A stretch of 64,000 bases of DNA from Leptobrachium leishanense (GCA_009667805.1 CM019063.1:194598954-194662953), one strand, 5' to 3'; positions 46,021 to 56,335 are shown, counted from the stretch's first letter. Notes: a model not told the origin generated them from the sequence alone. Program-made: numbers and translations.

Positions 46021-46345
46021 GTAAGTACTTCCAAACACCTGTATGCATGACGTCGCTGCCAGTCAGCAGACATGTGCTCGGTGTGCAGAGCCCCTATTGT
46101 CGGTCTGTAGTGACATGTACGCAAACACATTCATACCCACCCACACGCAGGCATCACATTCCAAGACACGTCCAAATAAACCTCTGACACTGACAAGAAT
46201 GTATGTAAATAGAAATATATTGTAATAAACAAGAAAATAAATGAATAACATATTTGTAACATATATACAAAAGAAAATAACATGAAGGACAAAACATAAC
46301 AGTGACAACAGGAACAGCATGTCAACCAAAAACATACAAGACACC

Positions 46346-47101
46346 TCACAAATCCTGGTACAGAGGAGCATCTGGCTCATGAGGACCATGTGTGGATCCG
46401 CGCGGTACCCAGACTCTGGGGAGGCCCAGCAACATGGGACATGGGTGGGTGGGTGGCGCCTGGCTGTGGCTGGCATAACCAGTGGCATGGTGGCCTTGTG
46501 GCACCGCACCATAGTAGACCGCAGCCTGTTCTGGACGGGACAGGATCTCATGGATGAGGTCCAGGGATCTGCGGCGGTACTCCACCTTCTGCGCCGGGGT
46601 CATCTGGTCCAGCAGGGATTGACAGGAATGGACAAAGGACATGTCCTCACTGTCAGTGATGGTGCAGCGTGGAGGTTGTGGATTGTGCGACCCCATGACC
46701 CCATAAACCTGACCATGGCCTGCTCGAAGTCGCTAGGCGGTCCCCTCCTCCTGTTGTGAGCCGGTCTGGTGCTGTCTCTCGGTGCTGCAGCTGGCACCGG
46801 TCCGGTCTCCACCTCCCCCTCCACATGCGAGTCCGTGCCACCCTGGTCAACCTCCTCCTGCCAGCTGCCAGAACCCCCTGCCGGCAGGTGTTGCTCCTGT
46901 GACCCAGAGGTGGATGGCTGGTCAATGCTGCTCGCAGTTGGCCTTGGCTCCTGGGTCCTCCTGAGGAACGACAATTGTTCGGCATAAAGATAGCTGTGCA
47001 CCTTCCTCCATGCCCCAGCTCCAGAGCGCGCAGCTGCCGCTTTTTCAGGACCCGGGTGTAGTTGTCCCTGATAGTGCGCCACTTGTTGCTAAGTTCATGT
47101 G
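46346..47101 (-). pseudogene. Harbinger-associated MADF/BESS protein, exon 2, frameshifted
   Basis: After TTTTGCAG, the codon split with exon 1 gives THELSNKWRTIRDNYTRVLK, completing the MADF domain. A one-base change near 47,040 shifts the frame; it continues as RSGAGAWRKVHSYLYAEQLS and a disordered linker. Near the end, EDMSFVHSCQSLLDQMTPAQ and VEYRRRSLDLIHEIL resemble a BESS motif. The exon lies inside the transposase intron on the other strand. Confidence 0.8.
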
Positions 47102-47180
47102 CTGCAAAACATAATGAGAGTGACATTAGGTTCGGTTCATATGATTTGATTATAACACAGATTTAATTCATATTTCCCAG

Positions 47181-47709
47181 GTATCTTGCTAGTGGATGCA
47201 GTTTGAAGGATCTGCATTACAACTTCCGCGTTGGCAGATCAACAGCTGGTGAGATCGTCCGCAAGGTGTGCCAAACAATATGGGAAACCATGAAGAAGCA
47301 ATGTTTACCAACACCCACGGACGAGGCATGGGTAGCAATTGCAGCAGGATTTTGGGGGAGAGCCAACTTCCCCAATTGCCTTGGAGCCGTGGATGGCAAA
47401 CATGTCCGCATAGTGAAGCCACTGCACAGTGGCTCACTGTATCAAAATTATAAACATTTCTTTTCCATTGGCCTACTGGCGGTGGCAGATGCCAACTATG
47501 ATTTTGTGTATGTGGATGTCGGATCATACGGCAAAGACTCTGACTCCACATTGTTCAGGAACTCTACACTGTGGGATGAGCTAGAGAGTGGGACCCTGCA
47601 CATACCCAGACCCGCACCATTGCGTGGCAGTCCCCTATGCCTTCGTGGGTGACGAAGCATTCGGCCTATCCATACATCTCCTACGGCCCTACTGGGGAGC
47701 ATTTAACAT
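47181..47709 (+). pseudogene. Harbinger transposase exon 2: DDE nuclease, frameshifted and truncated
   Basis: Begins after TTTCCCAG with YLASGCSLKDLHYNFRVGRS. The catalytic residues are readable: first Asp in NCLGAVDGKHVRIVKP, second in DVGSYGKDSDSTLFRNS, and after a frameshift near 47,620 the Glu in PYAFVGDEAFGLSIHLLRPY. Soon after, at a stop at 47,709, the usual C-terminal part (about 50 residues) is missing. Its genomic span lies wholly inside the intron of the antisense MADF gene. Confidence 0.87.
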
Positions 47710-47793
47710 GTGACGGCACCTATTATGTTTGCCTTTACTTTTATTGTACATGCAATTTACATGTGATTATGAATTAAATAATCATGTACTCAC

Positions 47794-47977
47794 TCTGTAG
47801 CTTCTGCTCTCTGTCAGACCACATATCATACTCCAGGTACACCACCCTCGAGACTGCAACCCATGCGCTGGCCTTTCTCAGTTTGTCCTTGTACAGGTCA
47901 CAAGCCGTGTCCCAAATCTCGGGATGCTCCGTCACTGCCGCTATCAAACGCTCCACATCAATATCCAGACCAGCCAT
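47794..47977 (-). pseudogene. Harbinger-associated MADF/BESS protein, exon 1
   Basis: ATG (complement 47,975-47,977) opens MAGLDIDVERLIAAVTEHPE and IWDTACDLYKDKLRKASAWV, the first two helices of a MADF (Myb/SANT-like) DNA-binding domain. It ends CTACAGA/GTGAGT. The protein probably binds the transposon ends and helps bring the transposase to the nucleus and DNA, as shown for the Myb-like partners of Harbinger elements. Confidence 0.8.
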
Positions 47978-48291
47978 CTTCTGCAATTGCCAGGTACCAC
48001 AACAGCCACCACAGGACACTTTTTTCGTCTGGACGTTATATAGGCCACACATGTGCAGCGTCTGACGTCTCCTAAATCACGCAAACACGCCGCTATGCCG
48101 CAGCTGCGCACTCTGTACGTCCGTACTAGCGGTTCGGCATTCTCGAAAAAATGCGTTAGTTTTCCACTTGCGTTGCGTGGCCGGACTTTCGTGCGACCGT
48201 ACTTTGTATATTGGCCGTCATTTGCTGCTAGTGCGGCCGTAATTATGTGCGCCAGAACGCGCGTTAAAAGTGCGCTGGTCTGACCCCAGCC

Positions 48292-49078
48292 TAAGAAACA
48301 AAAATAATATATTTTTTTGGCAAAAACAAAAAATTTTTGTTTCCCTGAGGGGGTAGGGAGGCCAGTTATACTGTTAGCGTATCTACTATGCAAGGCCAAA
48401 GGTTCCAGTGCCAGGCTAAAGACCAAAAGGGGATCATTCTTGGCGAGTACCAAAGATTGGGAATGGAGAGGAAAGAAACCACGAGTTGAGTACCCTGGCA
48501 GACTGAAAAATACAGGGCCATAATGCGTATAATAAACTGTGCAGGGAAGCCAAACCCCCTCCAGTGCCATGTGCATGTACCCCACCCCCCAAAAAGGAGG
48601 CGATCTAACACCTTCTCAACATCCAGATGAGCTGGTAGGATGCGCCAAGTCAATATAATAGAAAAAAACTAGCAGGTCTACCTACCCGGGAAGAAGCCTG
48701 TTTGGTCAGCCGTGACCAACAGGGGGGAGGAGGGGCCACTATTTTAGACACTAACAATTTTGCATAGTTTTGTATCCCGTTCAACAAGGAAACAGGGTGA
48801 AAATTTGTGTAAGGAGTAGTGGGTTTGCTCAGTTTCGGTAGGGTGACAATAGTCGTTAGAGTCGGGACTAAGGAGATTCTAAATGTTTGGTAATAAAGAT
48901 TCGAGAGACCATCGGGTTCAGTCGTTTTGTTTTTTGGAAGACTCCGAAGCACCTCATACTCTGTAAACTGAAGAAGCATAATCGGACTGCTGTGAAGATG
49001 ACAAGGCAGGAAGATGTGCCGAGCGTAGGAATTGAGTGATATCTTCAGCCCATGGGAAAGTTTGTTTCCTCCAAATTA
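48292..49078 (-). pseudogene. L1 ORF2 reverse transcriptase segment
   Basis: The - strand reads LRSLPKNKTTEPDGLSNLYY (RT finger motif K..SPG.DG equivalent), then NFHPVSLLNGIQNYAKLLVS (R.ISLLN.. motif) in one open stretch, 48,979-48,650. The YADD box is not visible in the remainder. It is bounded by the Harbinger element on one side and the Tc1 element on the other. Confidence 0.8.
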
Positions 49079-49282
49079 TACACCGCTCAAAAAAATAAAG
49101 GGAACACAAACAGAAGACATCCTAGATCTGAATGAATGAAATATTCTTATTAAATACTGTGATCATTACATAGTTGAATGTGCTGACAACAAAATCACAC
49201 AAACATCAATGGAAATCAAATTGAGCAACCCATGGAGGTCTGGATTTGGAGTTACACTCAAAATTAAAAGTGGAAAACAACA

Positions 49283-49928
49283 CTATAGGCTGATCCAACG
49301 TTGATGTAATGATGCGAGCACATGAAGGGCTGTGCGGCCCCCTACAGAAATGCCACCCCACTCCATTACTGATCCACTGCCAAACCAGTCATGCTGGAGG
49401 ATGTTGCAGGCAGCAGAACATTCTCCACGGCTTCTCCAGACCCTGTCACGTCTGTCACATGTGCTCAGTGTGAACCGGCTTTCATCTGTGAAGAGCACAG
49501 GGCGCCAGTGGCAAAGCTGCCAATCTTGGTGTTCTCTGGAAAATGCCAAATGTCCTGCACGGTGTTGGGCTGTAAGCACAACCCCCACCTGTGGACGTCG
49601 GGCCCTCATAGAGTCTGTTTCTGACCGTTTGAGCAGCCACATGCACATTTGTGGCCCGCTGGAGGTCATTTTGCAGGGCTCTGGCAGTGCTCCTCCTGTC
49701 CCTCCTTGCACAAAGGCGGAGGTAGCGGTCCTGCTGCTGGGTTGTTGCCCTCCTACGGCCTCTTCCACGTCTCCTGATGTACTGGCCTGTCTCCTGGTAG
49801 CGCCTCCATGCTCAGGACACTACGCTGACAGACACAGCAAACCTTCTTGCCACAGCTCGCATTGATTTGCCATCCTGGATGAGCTGCACTACCTGAGCCA
49901 CTTGTGTGGTTTGTAGACTCTGTCTCAT
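49283..49928 (-). pseudogene. Tc1 transposase, disrupted
   Basis: Starts [20 protein letters not shown] at 49,928, then [18 protein letters not shown], a helix-turn-helix. A stop at 49,814 is followed by [15 protein letters not shown] and [12 protein letters not shown] in another frame. The first catalytic Asp is in [13 protein letters not shown] (49,768-49,283 frame). Later catalytic residues are scrambled. Dead copy. Confidence 0.82.
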
Positions 49929-50194
49929 GCTACCACTAGAGTGATAGCACCGCCAGCATTCAAAAGTGACCAATCAGCCAGAAAGCATAGGAACTGAGAA
50001 GTGGTCTGTGGTCACCACCTACAGAACCACTCCTTTATTGGGGATGTCTTGCTACCTGCCTAGGCTTCCCTCCTTTTGTCTATTCCATTTGCACAACAGC
50101 ATGTGGACTTGATTGTCAATCAGTGTTGCTACTTAAGTGGACAGTTTGATTTCACAGACGTGTGATTGACTTGGAGTTACATTGTGTTGTTTAA

Positions 50195-51201
50195 GGCTGG
50201 GGTCAGACGAGTGCAGTTATCACGTCCGTGTTGCCGCACATTTGTATGTCCGTGGCTGCATAGCATTCTGACCAATGGAGCCCCACACACGAAGTACGTC
50301 CTCACGGAAGTGCGGATGCGGCAAATGGACGCAGGTTAGGCAAGAACTAGACTTGTGCACCGATTTTTTTTTCAGTTCGATTCAGTTCGTTCGTATTTTG
50401 TAAATTTTCGTTTCGGTTGATTTCCGGTTCGTTTCTTTTTCGTATCGACTTTTTTCGTAATTTCGGAAATTCTCGTGTTTTTCGGAACGTCTGTTCTCCT
50501 CGTTCAAAGTGTCTATTCGTTTTGACGTAAACTAATGGTTTTTCGGGTCCGATATTTCTGTCGATACGATAATTCTGCCATTGAGATTTCTCATGTTTTA
50601 CAAGAAGGATACATTGAGATGGGAATGATACAAAATTACAGAATCAGCGATATAACCAAAAAAATATATGTTGTCCGAAATTACTGAAATGGAACCGAAA
50701 TCAGGAATGGAGCCGAAATTACGAATGGAACGAAAATGATTTTCGATTTTACACATTTCTAGTCCATCCGAAAATTCCGAACAAATTTTCGTTTCGTTAA
50801 GTTTAGTTTCCGGAAAATTCGGATCTGAACATTTTCGTAAAAATCGGCTGAATCCGAATGCACGAATCGGGAAATTTCGTGAAAATTCCGAAACCCGAAA
50901 CGCACATCCCTAGCAAGAACATAATACTGCTAGAACGGACGTGCGGAGTGCGCCACGTCTGCAACGTCCGTGTAGCTTTGTGTGTGAGTGATGAAACGAG
51001 GTCAGATGGACTGCATTTATACATCCAGCATTTTTGACGGACAGAATGTTTTTTCATTTTAATTTATTTTCCCTGCTATATCAGTCAAAAAATACGTCAG
51101 TGAAAAAAACGGACTGTGTGGCCACTACCTTGTTGTCAGTCAGTACGTCCGTACTGCACGGACGCACAGTCAGTACAAAATGCACACATCTGACCCTAGC
51201 C
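50195..51201. mobile_element. Harbinger-type MITE inside the Tc1 element
   Basis: Ends GGCTGGGGTCAGACGAG and CATCTGACCCTAGCC match those of the Harbinger transposon. TAA precedes it, and AAA (a mutated TAA) follows, next to TAA after the adjacent MITE. The interior is full of GTCCGT and ACGGAC motifs. It is interrupted by the hAT-like element at 50,348-50,912. Confidence 0.8.
50348..50912. mobile_element. hAT-like element with exact 8-bp duplication
   Basis: 565 bases with ends TAGACTTGTGCACCGA and (reverse of right end) TAGGGATGTGCGTTTCGG. GCAAGAAC is repeated exactly at 50,340-50,347 and 50,913-50,920. The interior is AT-rich with many TTTCG/CGAAA motifs in both orientations, so the whole folds on itself. 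No transposase. Confidence 0.87.
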
Positions 51202-51204
51202 AAA

Positions 51205-52093
51205 CAGGGTTATCCAAAGAGATTCGAAAAGTCACCGCACGTTCGGTGACTTTTCGTTCTCTTCAATTCGGTTCCTTTTGCCGATTGCATTTCGGTGACC
51301 CTGCGGTGTATTCAGCAAGCACCACAGGGTCCCCGAATTGCAGGGAAAAGCTGCCGCAAACCCGACGAAAACTAACCGAATGCACGCTGAAAACAAGCAA
51401 AAACATCTGGATTAACCTTCGAAAAAGCCGAACATGAGCCGAACAGGAGCCGAACATGAGCCGAATCACACAGAGCCGAAGCAGCTGTGACGTAGAGGAG
51501 GCAGTGAATAATTAGAAAAACCATTTGTATGAATCTGGGAAAAAGAAACGCTGTTTGCAAAGAAACTACTGAGCGAAAATGTCTGAAATTTTCACAGGAG
51601 GTCCAGGGAATGATAATAAAGAGGGCTGTTACAAAAAAAAATAAAAAAAAATCGGACTTTTAAAAAAAAAAAAAAAATCTGAAAAATGCTTACAGTATCC
51701 TAAAAAATCTATAAATAAAGAGACTTTTTGCTGCAGAATTTTATAATGAACGGTTTATTAGATATTGAATTAAAACGGGAATATTTTTAACATTGAAGCC
51801 TATGGGATTCTCCTGAATAAATTTGCCGAATTAAACCACCGAATGGCAGGACATTAGGGGAACCTTTCACTGCTGGTTTGTGTTCTCTGAATAGCCGAAG
51901 CAGTGCTTCTCTATGGGGATTTCACTGCCCTCGAACAGGCACCGAACAGGCACCGTATGTTCAGGCAATTCGCCAGGATTTGGCGAATTGCCTGCTCTCT
52001 GGATAGCCGAATGGCCAGGAAAGGTAACCGAACGCTGATTTTCAGCGTTCGGTTACCTTTCTCAAGCAATTCGGATCTCTTTGGATAACCCTG
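51205..52093. mobile_element. CAGGGTTATCC-ended MITE with subterminal hairpins
   Basis: 889 bases with ends CAGGGTTATCCAAAGAGAT and ATCTCTTTGGATAACCCTG, perfect over 19 bases. Flanks AAA and TAA suggest a 3-bp TAA duplication. Near the left end 51,225-51,256 is a perfect 13-bp hairpin, near the right 52,020-52,060 a perfect 19-bp hairpin, both containing TTCGGT/ACCGAA. No coding region. Confidence 0.8.
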
Positions 52094-52123
52094 TAAGTGT
52101 TACCTTTATTTTTTTGAGCAGTG

Positions 52124-52715
52124 TATAAAGAGTTGTGACAAACTCCTCAACTATGTGGGCATGGTTGTGAATCTGCACGTTATCAGGGCTAATGAGATCC
52201 GATATTTTGGTCTGAAGCCATTTTGCGTATAATTTGGATGCGAAAAGCTTACCAGCTTTAGTCCTCTGGGTAGAATGGACATAATTATGAGGACACAGCG
52301 TGGACTCAGTAGCCTGCAGGTTAATATGTTCCAGATCTTTTCTGAAAGTAATCAATTGGGAAGGGAGAGCAGGGGTAGGACATGCTTTATGTTGAATTTC
52401 TAAGGCAGATATGTGTTGGAGGAGAGTAATCCATTAGACATTCATCCGCCGTTTTCGCCTTGCTCTTTGCTAGATATAATAACCCCATACAACAGCCTTA
52501 TTAGCCAACCATGTCATGGACACCTTGGTATCTTCTCACATTCGTACTGAAATACTCTAACTATATTGCGGAAGTAGACTCCATACCTTCCTTGCCAATA
52601 ATGAGAGAGAGTCATTGAGTCGCCAGGTACCCAAACCACGAGCTGGATAGGTAGTGGCAAATGTGAGGAGGGGAGCATGCTCAGACCAAGTAGTAGGCCC
52701 AATTTGGACTGTTAA
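52124..52715 (-). pseudogene. L1 ORF2: end of endonuclease and linker
   Basis: The - strand gives PTTWSEHAPLLTFATTYPAR and GLGTWRLNDSLSLLARKVW, the end of the endonuclease domain; the usual Ser-Asp-His reads Ser-Glu-His here. Further on AGKLFASKLYAKWLQTKISD and HAHIVEEFVTTLY match the endonuclease-RT linker. Frameshifts separate the blocks. Confidence 0.75.
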
Positions 52716-53019
52716 GGCTGGGGTCAGACTATTTGCTCCTGTACTGATGTGACGCTTTGATGGGGCCGACCACACGCTGTAGCGCGAACACGAATTGTGC
52801 GTCCTACAGCAGGCGTTCTGAAAGCCTCACCATCGAAGCTCTACGACGCGCGGTCGACGGGGCTGCAAAGCGGTATCCTCCATAGGAGGAGCGAGCCTTG
52901 CAGCGCTGAGTGCACTAACTGCGTTTAGCGAGGTGGCCAGACGGGCGTTAGAGTGGAAGGAACGGCCACTCTCATGGACGTTCCTTCTGCTCTTAAAAAA
53001 CGCTCATCTGACCCCAGCC
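52716..53019. mobile_element. Harbinger MITE inside L1
   Basis: 304 bases with ends GGCTGGGGTCAGACTA and CATCTGACCCCAGCC, flanked by TAA and TCA. Shares internal blocks (CTGCAAAGC..ATCCTCCATAGGAGGA) with 33,261-33,594 and 28,905-29,143. Confidence 0.8.
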
Positions 53020-53435
53020 TCAAAGACTGGGGATAGTCAATCTATGTATAAGACAAAGATCAATCCTACGCAATATCTACAAGCTTTAATGTTAAGGAAT
53101 CATGGGCCTCCTGCAGGGCCTGGTGTCTATCTACTAAATTGTTGCGAGCCAAACATAAGGCGTCAGTTTTGCTCGAGTAAGTCTGTTCGCTCATCAATCC
53201 TGCCTCAGCTCCTGCAGCGCAGCTTTGAATTTTGCCTTGCGGGTCATTCTGAGCTGGCGAAGCATTGCATGCATCACTTTCAGATATGGGGAGGTCTCTG
53301 CAAGGTGAAATCAGCCAGTCTCTTCAGCCAAGGAGGAGGACACCGACAATGGGGACATGCCATTTTTCGGCCTCCATCTTTCCTAGCCGATTTTGTTGAG
53401 TCTAACTACCGCTGAGCCTTCGGAGGTGCCATCGA
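53020..53435 (-). pseudogene. L1 ORF1 N-terminal remains
   Basis: On the - strand an ATG at 53,433 starts MAPPKAQR then a stop; later, in shifting frames, come a Ser/Lys/Arg-rich stretch and fragments like HAMLRQLRMTRKAKFKAALQ. Position (upstream of ORF2 on the same strand) and basic, helical composition suggest ORF1. The spelling alone would not prove it. Confidence 0.45.
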
Positions 53436-54062
53436 GAAGCAGGTGAGTATAGCCCACCAGGGAACAGCGTCAAAAAGGCACAGGACTGATTTTTTTTTTT
53501 TTTTAAGTGTTGGTCGCGGGGCTCCTACATCACATGCTCTGACGATAGGCCACGTCCCCCTTCCAGCAGGAACTTTGTTAATGGCTTGAAAAAAGCCAGA
53601 GCAGGCTGAAATGTTGCCACCTGTACTCCCAGTAAAAGCTTCTACGGTTTCCCCGCGTTTTGAGTGCTGGATTGCTTTCATTCAGATTTCACTACAGGGC
53701 TTGGCTTGTCTGGATCCATAGAAGCATCCTTTTGGGGCGGTAGTGTGTCTGTTGCCAAGTTTAATCCTTATAGGTTCTGTTGTGCGTTGCCCTCTGTATT
53801 TTGTGCTTAAAAGTAAGGAAAGGTTAGTTAGAATCTGAATTTTCTGCTGTTCTGGCCTTTTCGTAGTCTGATTTTTCAACAATTAAAATGTTATTTACCG
53901 TCACGAGTGCTCTTGCAAAAAATGAGTATTTTTCCGTGCCTGTCAAAACAAAGTACAAGGTAATACGCTCATGGGCCTATTTTCTTCCATCAGTAAGGAT
54001 CTGCGAGTGCTATGGAAATTGAATTAGGAATGGTAATATGAGATGGAGATTGTATCACCCAC
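53436..54062. other. Possible L1 5' region, then unassigned sequence
   Basis: Lies upstream of ORF1 on the - strand, with a T run at 53,490-53,505. No promoter or coding signal recognised. Confidence 0.35.
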
Positions 54063-54095
54063 ACAACCCTGCAATTCATCTGAGTGAGTGGGGCA

Positions 54096-54296
54096 TCATG
54101 ATTGTAATGACGCAGGGGTGAGAAATACAGGTTCATGGAATGCGATGTTACACCACTTGGGAAGAAAGGAGCGCAAACTGCCCCCTACCCGCATAATCGA
54201 AGGAGGGAACAGGACCGTATCCACGACCGCCTCTACCTGTCTGAAAGCCACGGCCGCACTAGGGACGAGAGCAAGAAGTGTGAAGGTCTCTGGCAA
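54096..54296 (-). pseudogene. DIRS pol N-terminal fragment
   Basis: MRVGGSLRSFLPKWCNIAFH fits the VGGRL..F...W conserved block that precedes the RT in DIRS polyproteins. It follows gag in the expected order. Confidence 0.6.
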
Positions 54297-54428
54297 ATTT
54301 TGATAGTGGCACCACTACCTCTGGGACCTGGAAAGGAGCGGGAGAAGCCCGCTACTGTGCAGCCGGCAGCTCTGCCCTGAGACCTGCTGGCCTGTGAAAA
54401 AACACTGCCAGTAAATACTTTAAGTGCA

Positions 54429-54830
54429 TTAAACACTTTGTCCACAGTGGTGAAGGCCCCCTGAGTATTCGGACATATCTTTCATGAGACCTTTCCCAAA
54501 GGGGATGCCATGTGCCACCATGCCCAGCTCATTATCCGCTACCCCAGCAAGATGGGAATCCATTTTTAGTAAGATACATTTGTTGCATCTGGATGCCAAA
54601 GCCACATTGATATTGCCCAGGAAGCAGAGGGATCTCTGCACCTTATTCGTGATATTGTGTGGGTCTAAAGTGCAATCAGAGTTTGTTCTGTTCAGCCACA
54701 TCCAGTAATTTAATTAGTGGCCCCATGGCATCTAGGAGTTTATCCTGCAATTTTATAAAGGCGTGACGCCTCGCTTGGGAGACCGGTACTTGGGTTTGAC
54801 ATATTTGGGGTTGACCTCAGGGGCCGTACA
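54429..54830 (-). pseudogene. DIRS gag block
   Basis: VQRSLCFLGNINVALASRCN, KCILLKMDSHLAGVADNELG and KGLMKDMSEYSGG align with ALSFVGNANTALATERHKCI, VADNELGAKAQG and HDMSEYTGAFP of the copy at 22,832-23,248. LQDKLLDAMGPLI precedes it in another frame. Diverged, with frame breaks. Confidence 0.78.
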
Positions 54831-55197
54831 GGTTTAACCTTCAGAAGCGGAGCACGGACACTGCCTTCATTTTGTTATATGTGGATTTCTCCAACAGCCT
54901 GCGCACTGTGGTATCCACCCGTTGTTGAACAAGGGATAAAAGGGACAGAACAGCAGAAAGAGAGGGTTAAATCTTCCGGGCATACAATGGATTACCCTGG
55001 CAATCATAAATAAGGTCAGATTTATCTCAAACCCCTTGGGTAGGGATGTCAAAGTCATTTAAAAGGTGTCCTCGGTATCCGCCTCGCCAGCAGACTGGGA
55101 GGGATTCCCCAGGGTACGGACCGAAGGATTTTGTGTCAGAGAGAGGGATCAGCCGCTTTTATCAGTTTGGTGGAATCTACCTCAAATGCCTGCTGTA

Positions 55198-55757
55198 GGG
55201 CCCTATTACAAACTTAACTCCAGTGTTAGTGCTCAGCTATGAGGCCCTAATGCAGGACCCCCATATTCCATGGGTTATAAAACCCATTAGCACATCAGGG
55301 ATTGCGCTCGACTCAGCGAGCATACTGTACTTTGCCCTCCCTAACTTAACATGAGAAACAGAGTAATTAGCATTACTAAGTCCTAACGTTAAGTATCCAA
55401 AGCTAGAAGCTGGTGCTAACCAATTCCGCAGAGTCAGTCAGCACCAGATGACCCCCCCCCCCCCCAATCAGATTCTCTCCTCTTAGCCCGTAGCGAGAAC
55501 GGTGGACCGATCTGCAGGAGCAGAGTAGTCCCCCAGTTGCCCTCCGCAGCGCTGCAGGATCTTGCGAGAGCAAGATCCTGCAGTTCATGTGACCCGGCAG
55601 CACAAACCTCCATGCAGTCCAGGAGGGGCTAGTCGCTGCTGTGTGTTAGTGCTGCATTTAGGGGCAGGTTGCTGAATCAGCGCATGTCACATAATATAGT
55701 TCTAAATGGGAATGCTAAGGGGAAACCTGCAGGTGCAGGTTTTCCACCTTATTGTAA
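55198..55757. mobile_element. Possible MITE in DIRS fragment
   Basis: Left end GGGCCCTATTACAAACTTAA; the right end CCTTATTGTAATACTG is only a partial complement. It resembles the elements at 44,626 and 12,686. Boundaries are uncertain. Confidence 0.4.
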
Positions 55758-56335
55758 TACTGACGTCTCTGGGTTTGTGTACGGGAAGCGGACTCACCTG
55801 AAAATGTGGCATAGGTGCGAGGATGCCAGCCCCTGCAGTCACTTGCTTTGATCTTTGAAACGGACCATTTCCCCTTGGCAGTGGCCATGGGGGGGGGGGG
55901 AAGGAATCTGTGGGCTTCACCCCTGGTCCTCTCCCAAATCATTACCTGCTGGATGTGGGGTAGGTTCTTGAGCTTCAGCCATGGCCTACGTCACTTGAAA
56001 GAGCAGACAGACACCGCCCTGAACACAGCAGAGTCAATTAAGGCCTGGATTTGAGGCTCATCAAAGCAGGCGGGGGAATACTGGCCTGTTCATATACAGA
56101 GGTGAGGTATAGAGAGATGTCCCACGAATTGGAAAAAGGCATTTTGGCAAGGCATTTTGGCACTGGGAAGCGACATGTCGCAACAGAAAACAATTCAAAA
56201 TAAAGCCGACGATTTTGCTCATGCAGACTTTGCACATACACTCTGCCCTCCAGTGAAAGGTCGAAGCCGCGATCCTTCACAGGCAGCACAAACTGGACTA
56301 TATTTAGCAGCAAGAAAAGAGGAAGTAGTTTAACA

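Larger units (their letters stand above)
45488..48291 (+). mobile_element. PIF/Harbinger transposon, two-gene, defective
   Basis: 2.8 kb with ends GGCTAGGGTCAAACGA and (reverse of the right end) GGCTGGGGTCAGACCA, flanked by GAA and TAA (a decayed TWA duplication). It carries both genes of the superfamily: a DDE transposase on + and a MADF/BESS DNA-binding protein on -. The transposase end is deleted and both frames are broken. It is the only coding member of this family in the window and shares its termini with several MITEs. Confidence 0.88.
49081..52123 (-). mobile_element. Tc1/mariner element carrying three further insertions
   Basis: Ends CACCGCTCAAAAAAATAAAG and CTTTATTTTTTTGAGCAGTG, flanked by TA at 49,079-49,080 and 52,124-52,125. 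Its own sequence occupies 49,081-50,194 and 52,097-52,123; the rest is a Harbinger-type MITE (with a hAT-like element inside it) and a CAGGG-ended MITE. Removing them restores GTTGTTTAAGTGTTACC across the junction. Confidence 0.87.
43690..53435 (-). mobile_element. L1-type LINE split by three insertions
   Basis: On the - strand the L1 order is ORF1 start (53,433), ORF1 body, end of endonuclease and linker (52,715-52,124), RT (49,078-48,292), then C-terminal region (45,487-43,690). The pieces are collinear, and the gaps are filled exactly by a Harbinger MITE, a Tc1 element and a full Harbinger element. Without them the L1 would be about 3.6 kb. Part of ORF1 and the front of the endonuclease are missing. 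Confidence 0.75.
54063..56335 (-). mobile_element. DIRS fragment, antisense, 5' half
   Basis: On the - strand it begins near 56,335 with CTTCCTCTTTTCTTGCTGCT (the same string follows the ITR at 21,684), passes the gag block (54,830-54,429) and ends in the region before the RT palm (54,296-54,100). No ITR or recombinase is seen. A possible MITE is inserted at 55,198-55,757. Confidence 0.7.

Noticed and set aside
46319..46759. 146-codon + strand frame inside the Harbinger element
   Set aside because: Opposite strand of MADF/BESS exon 2, which has the domain motifs and splice sites.
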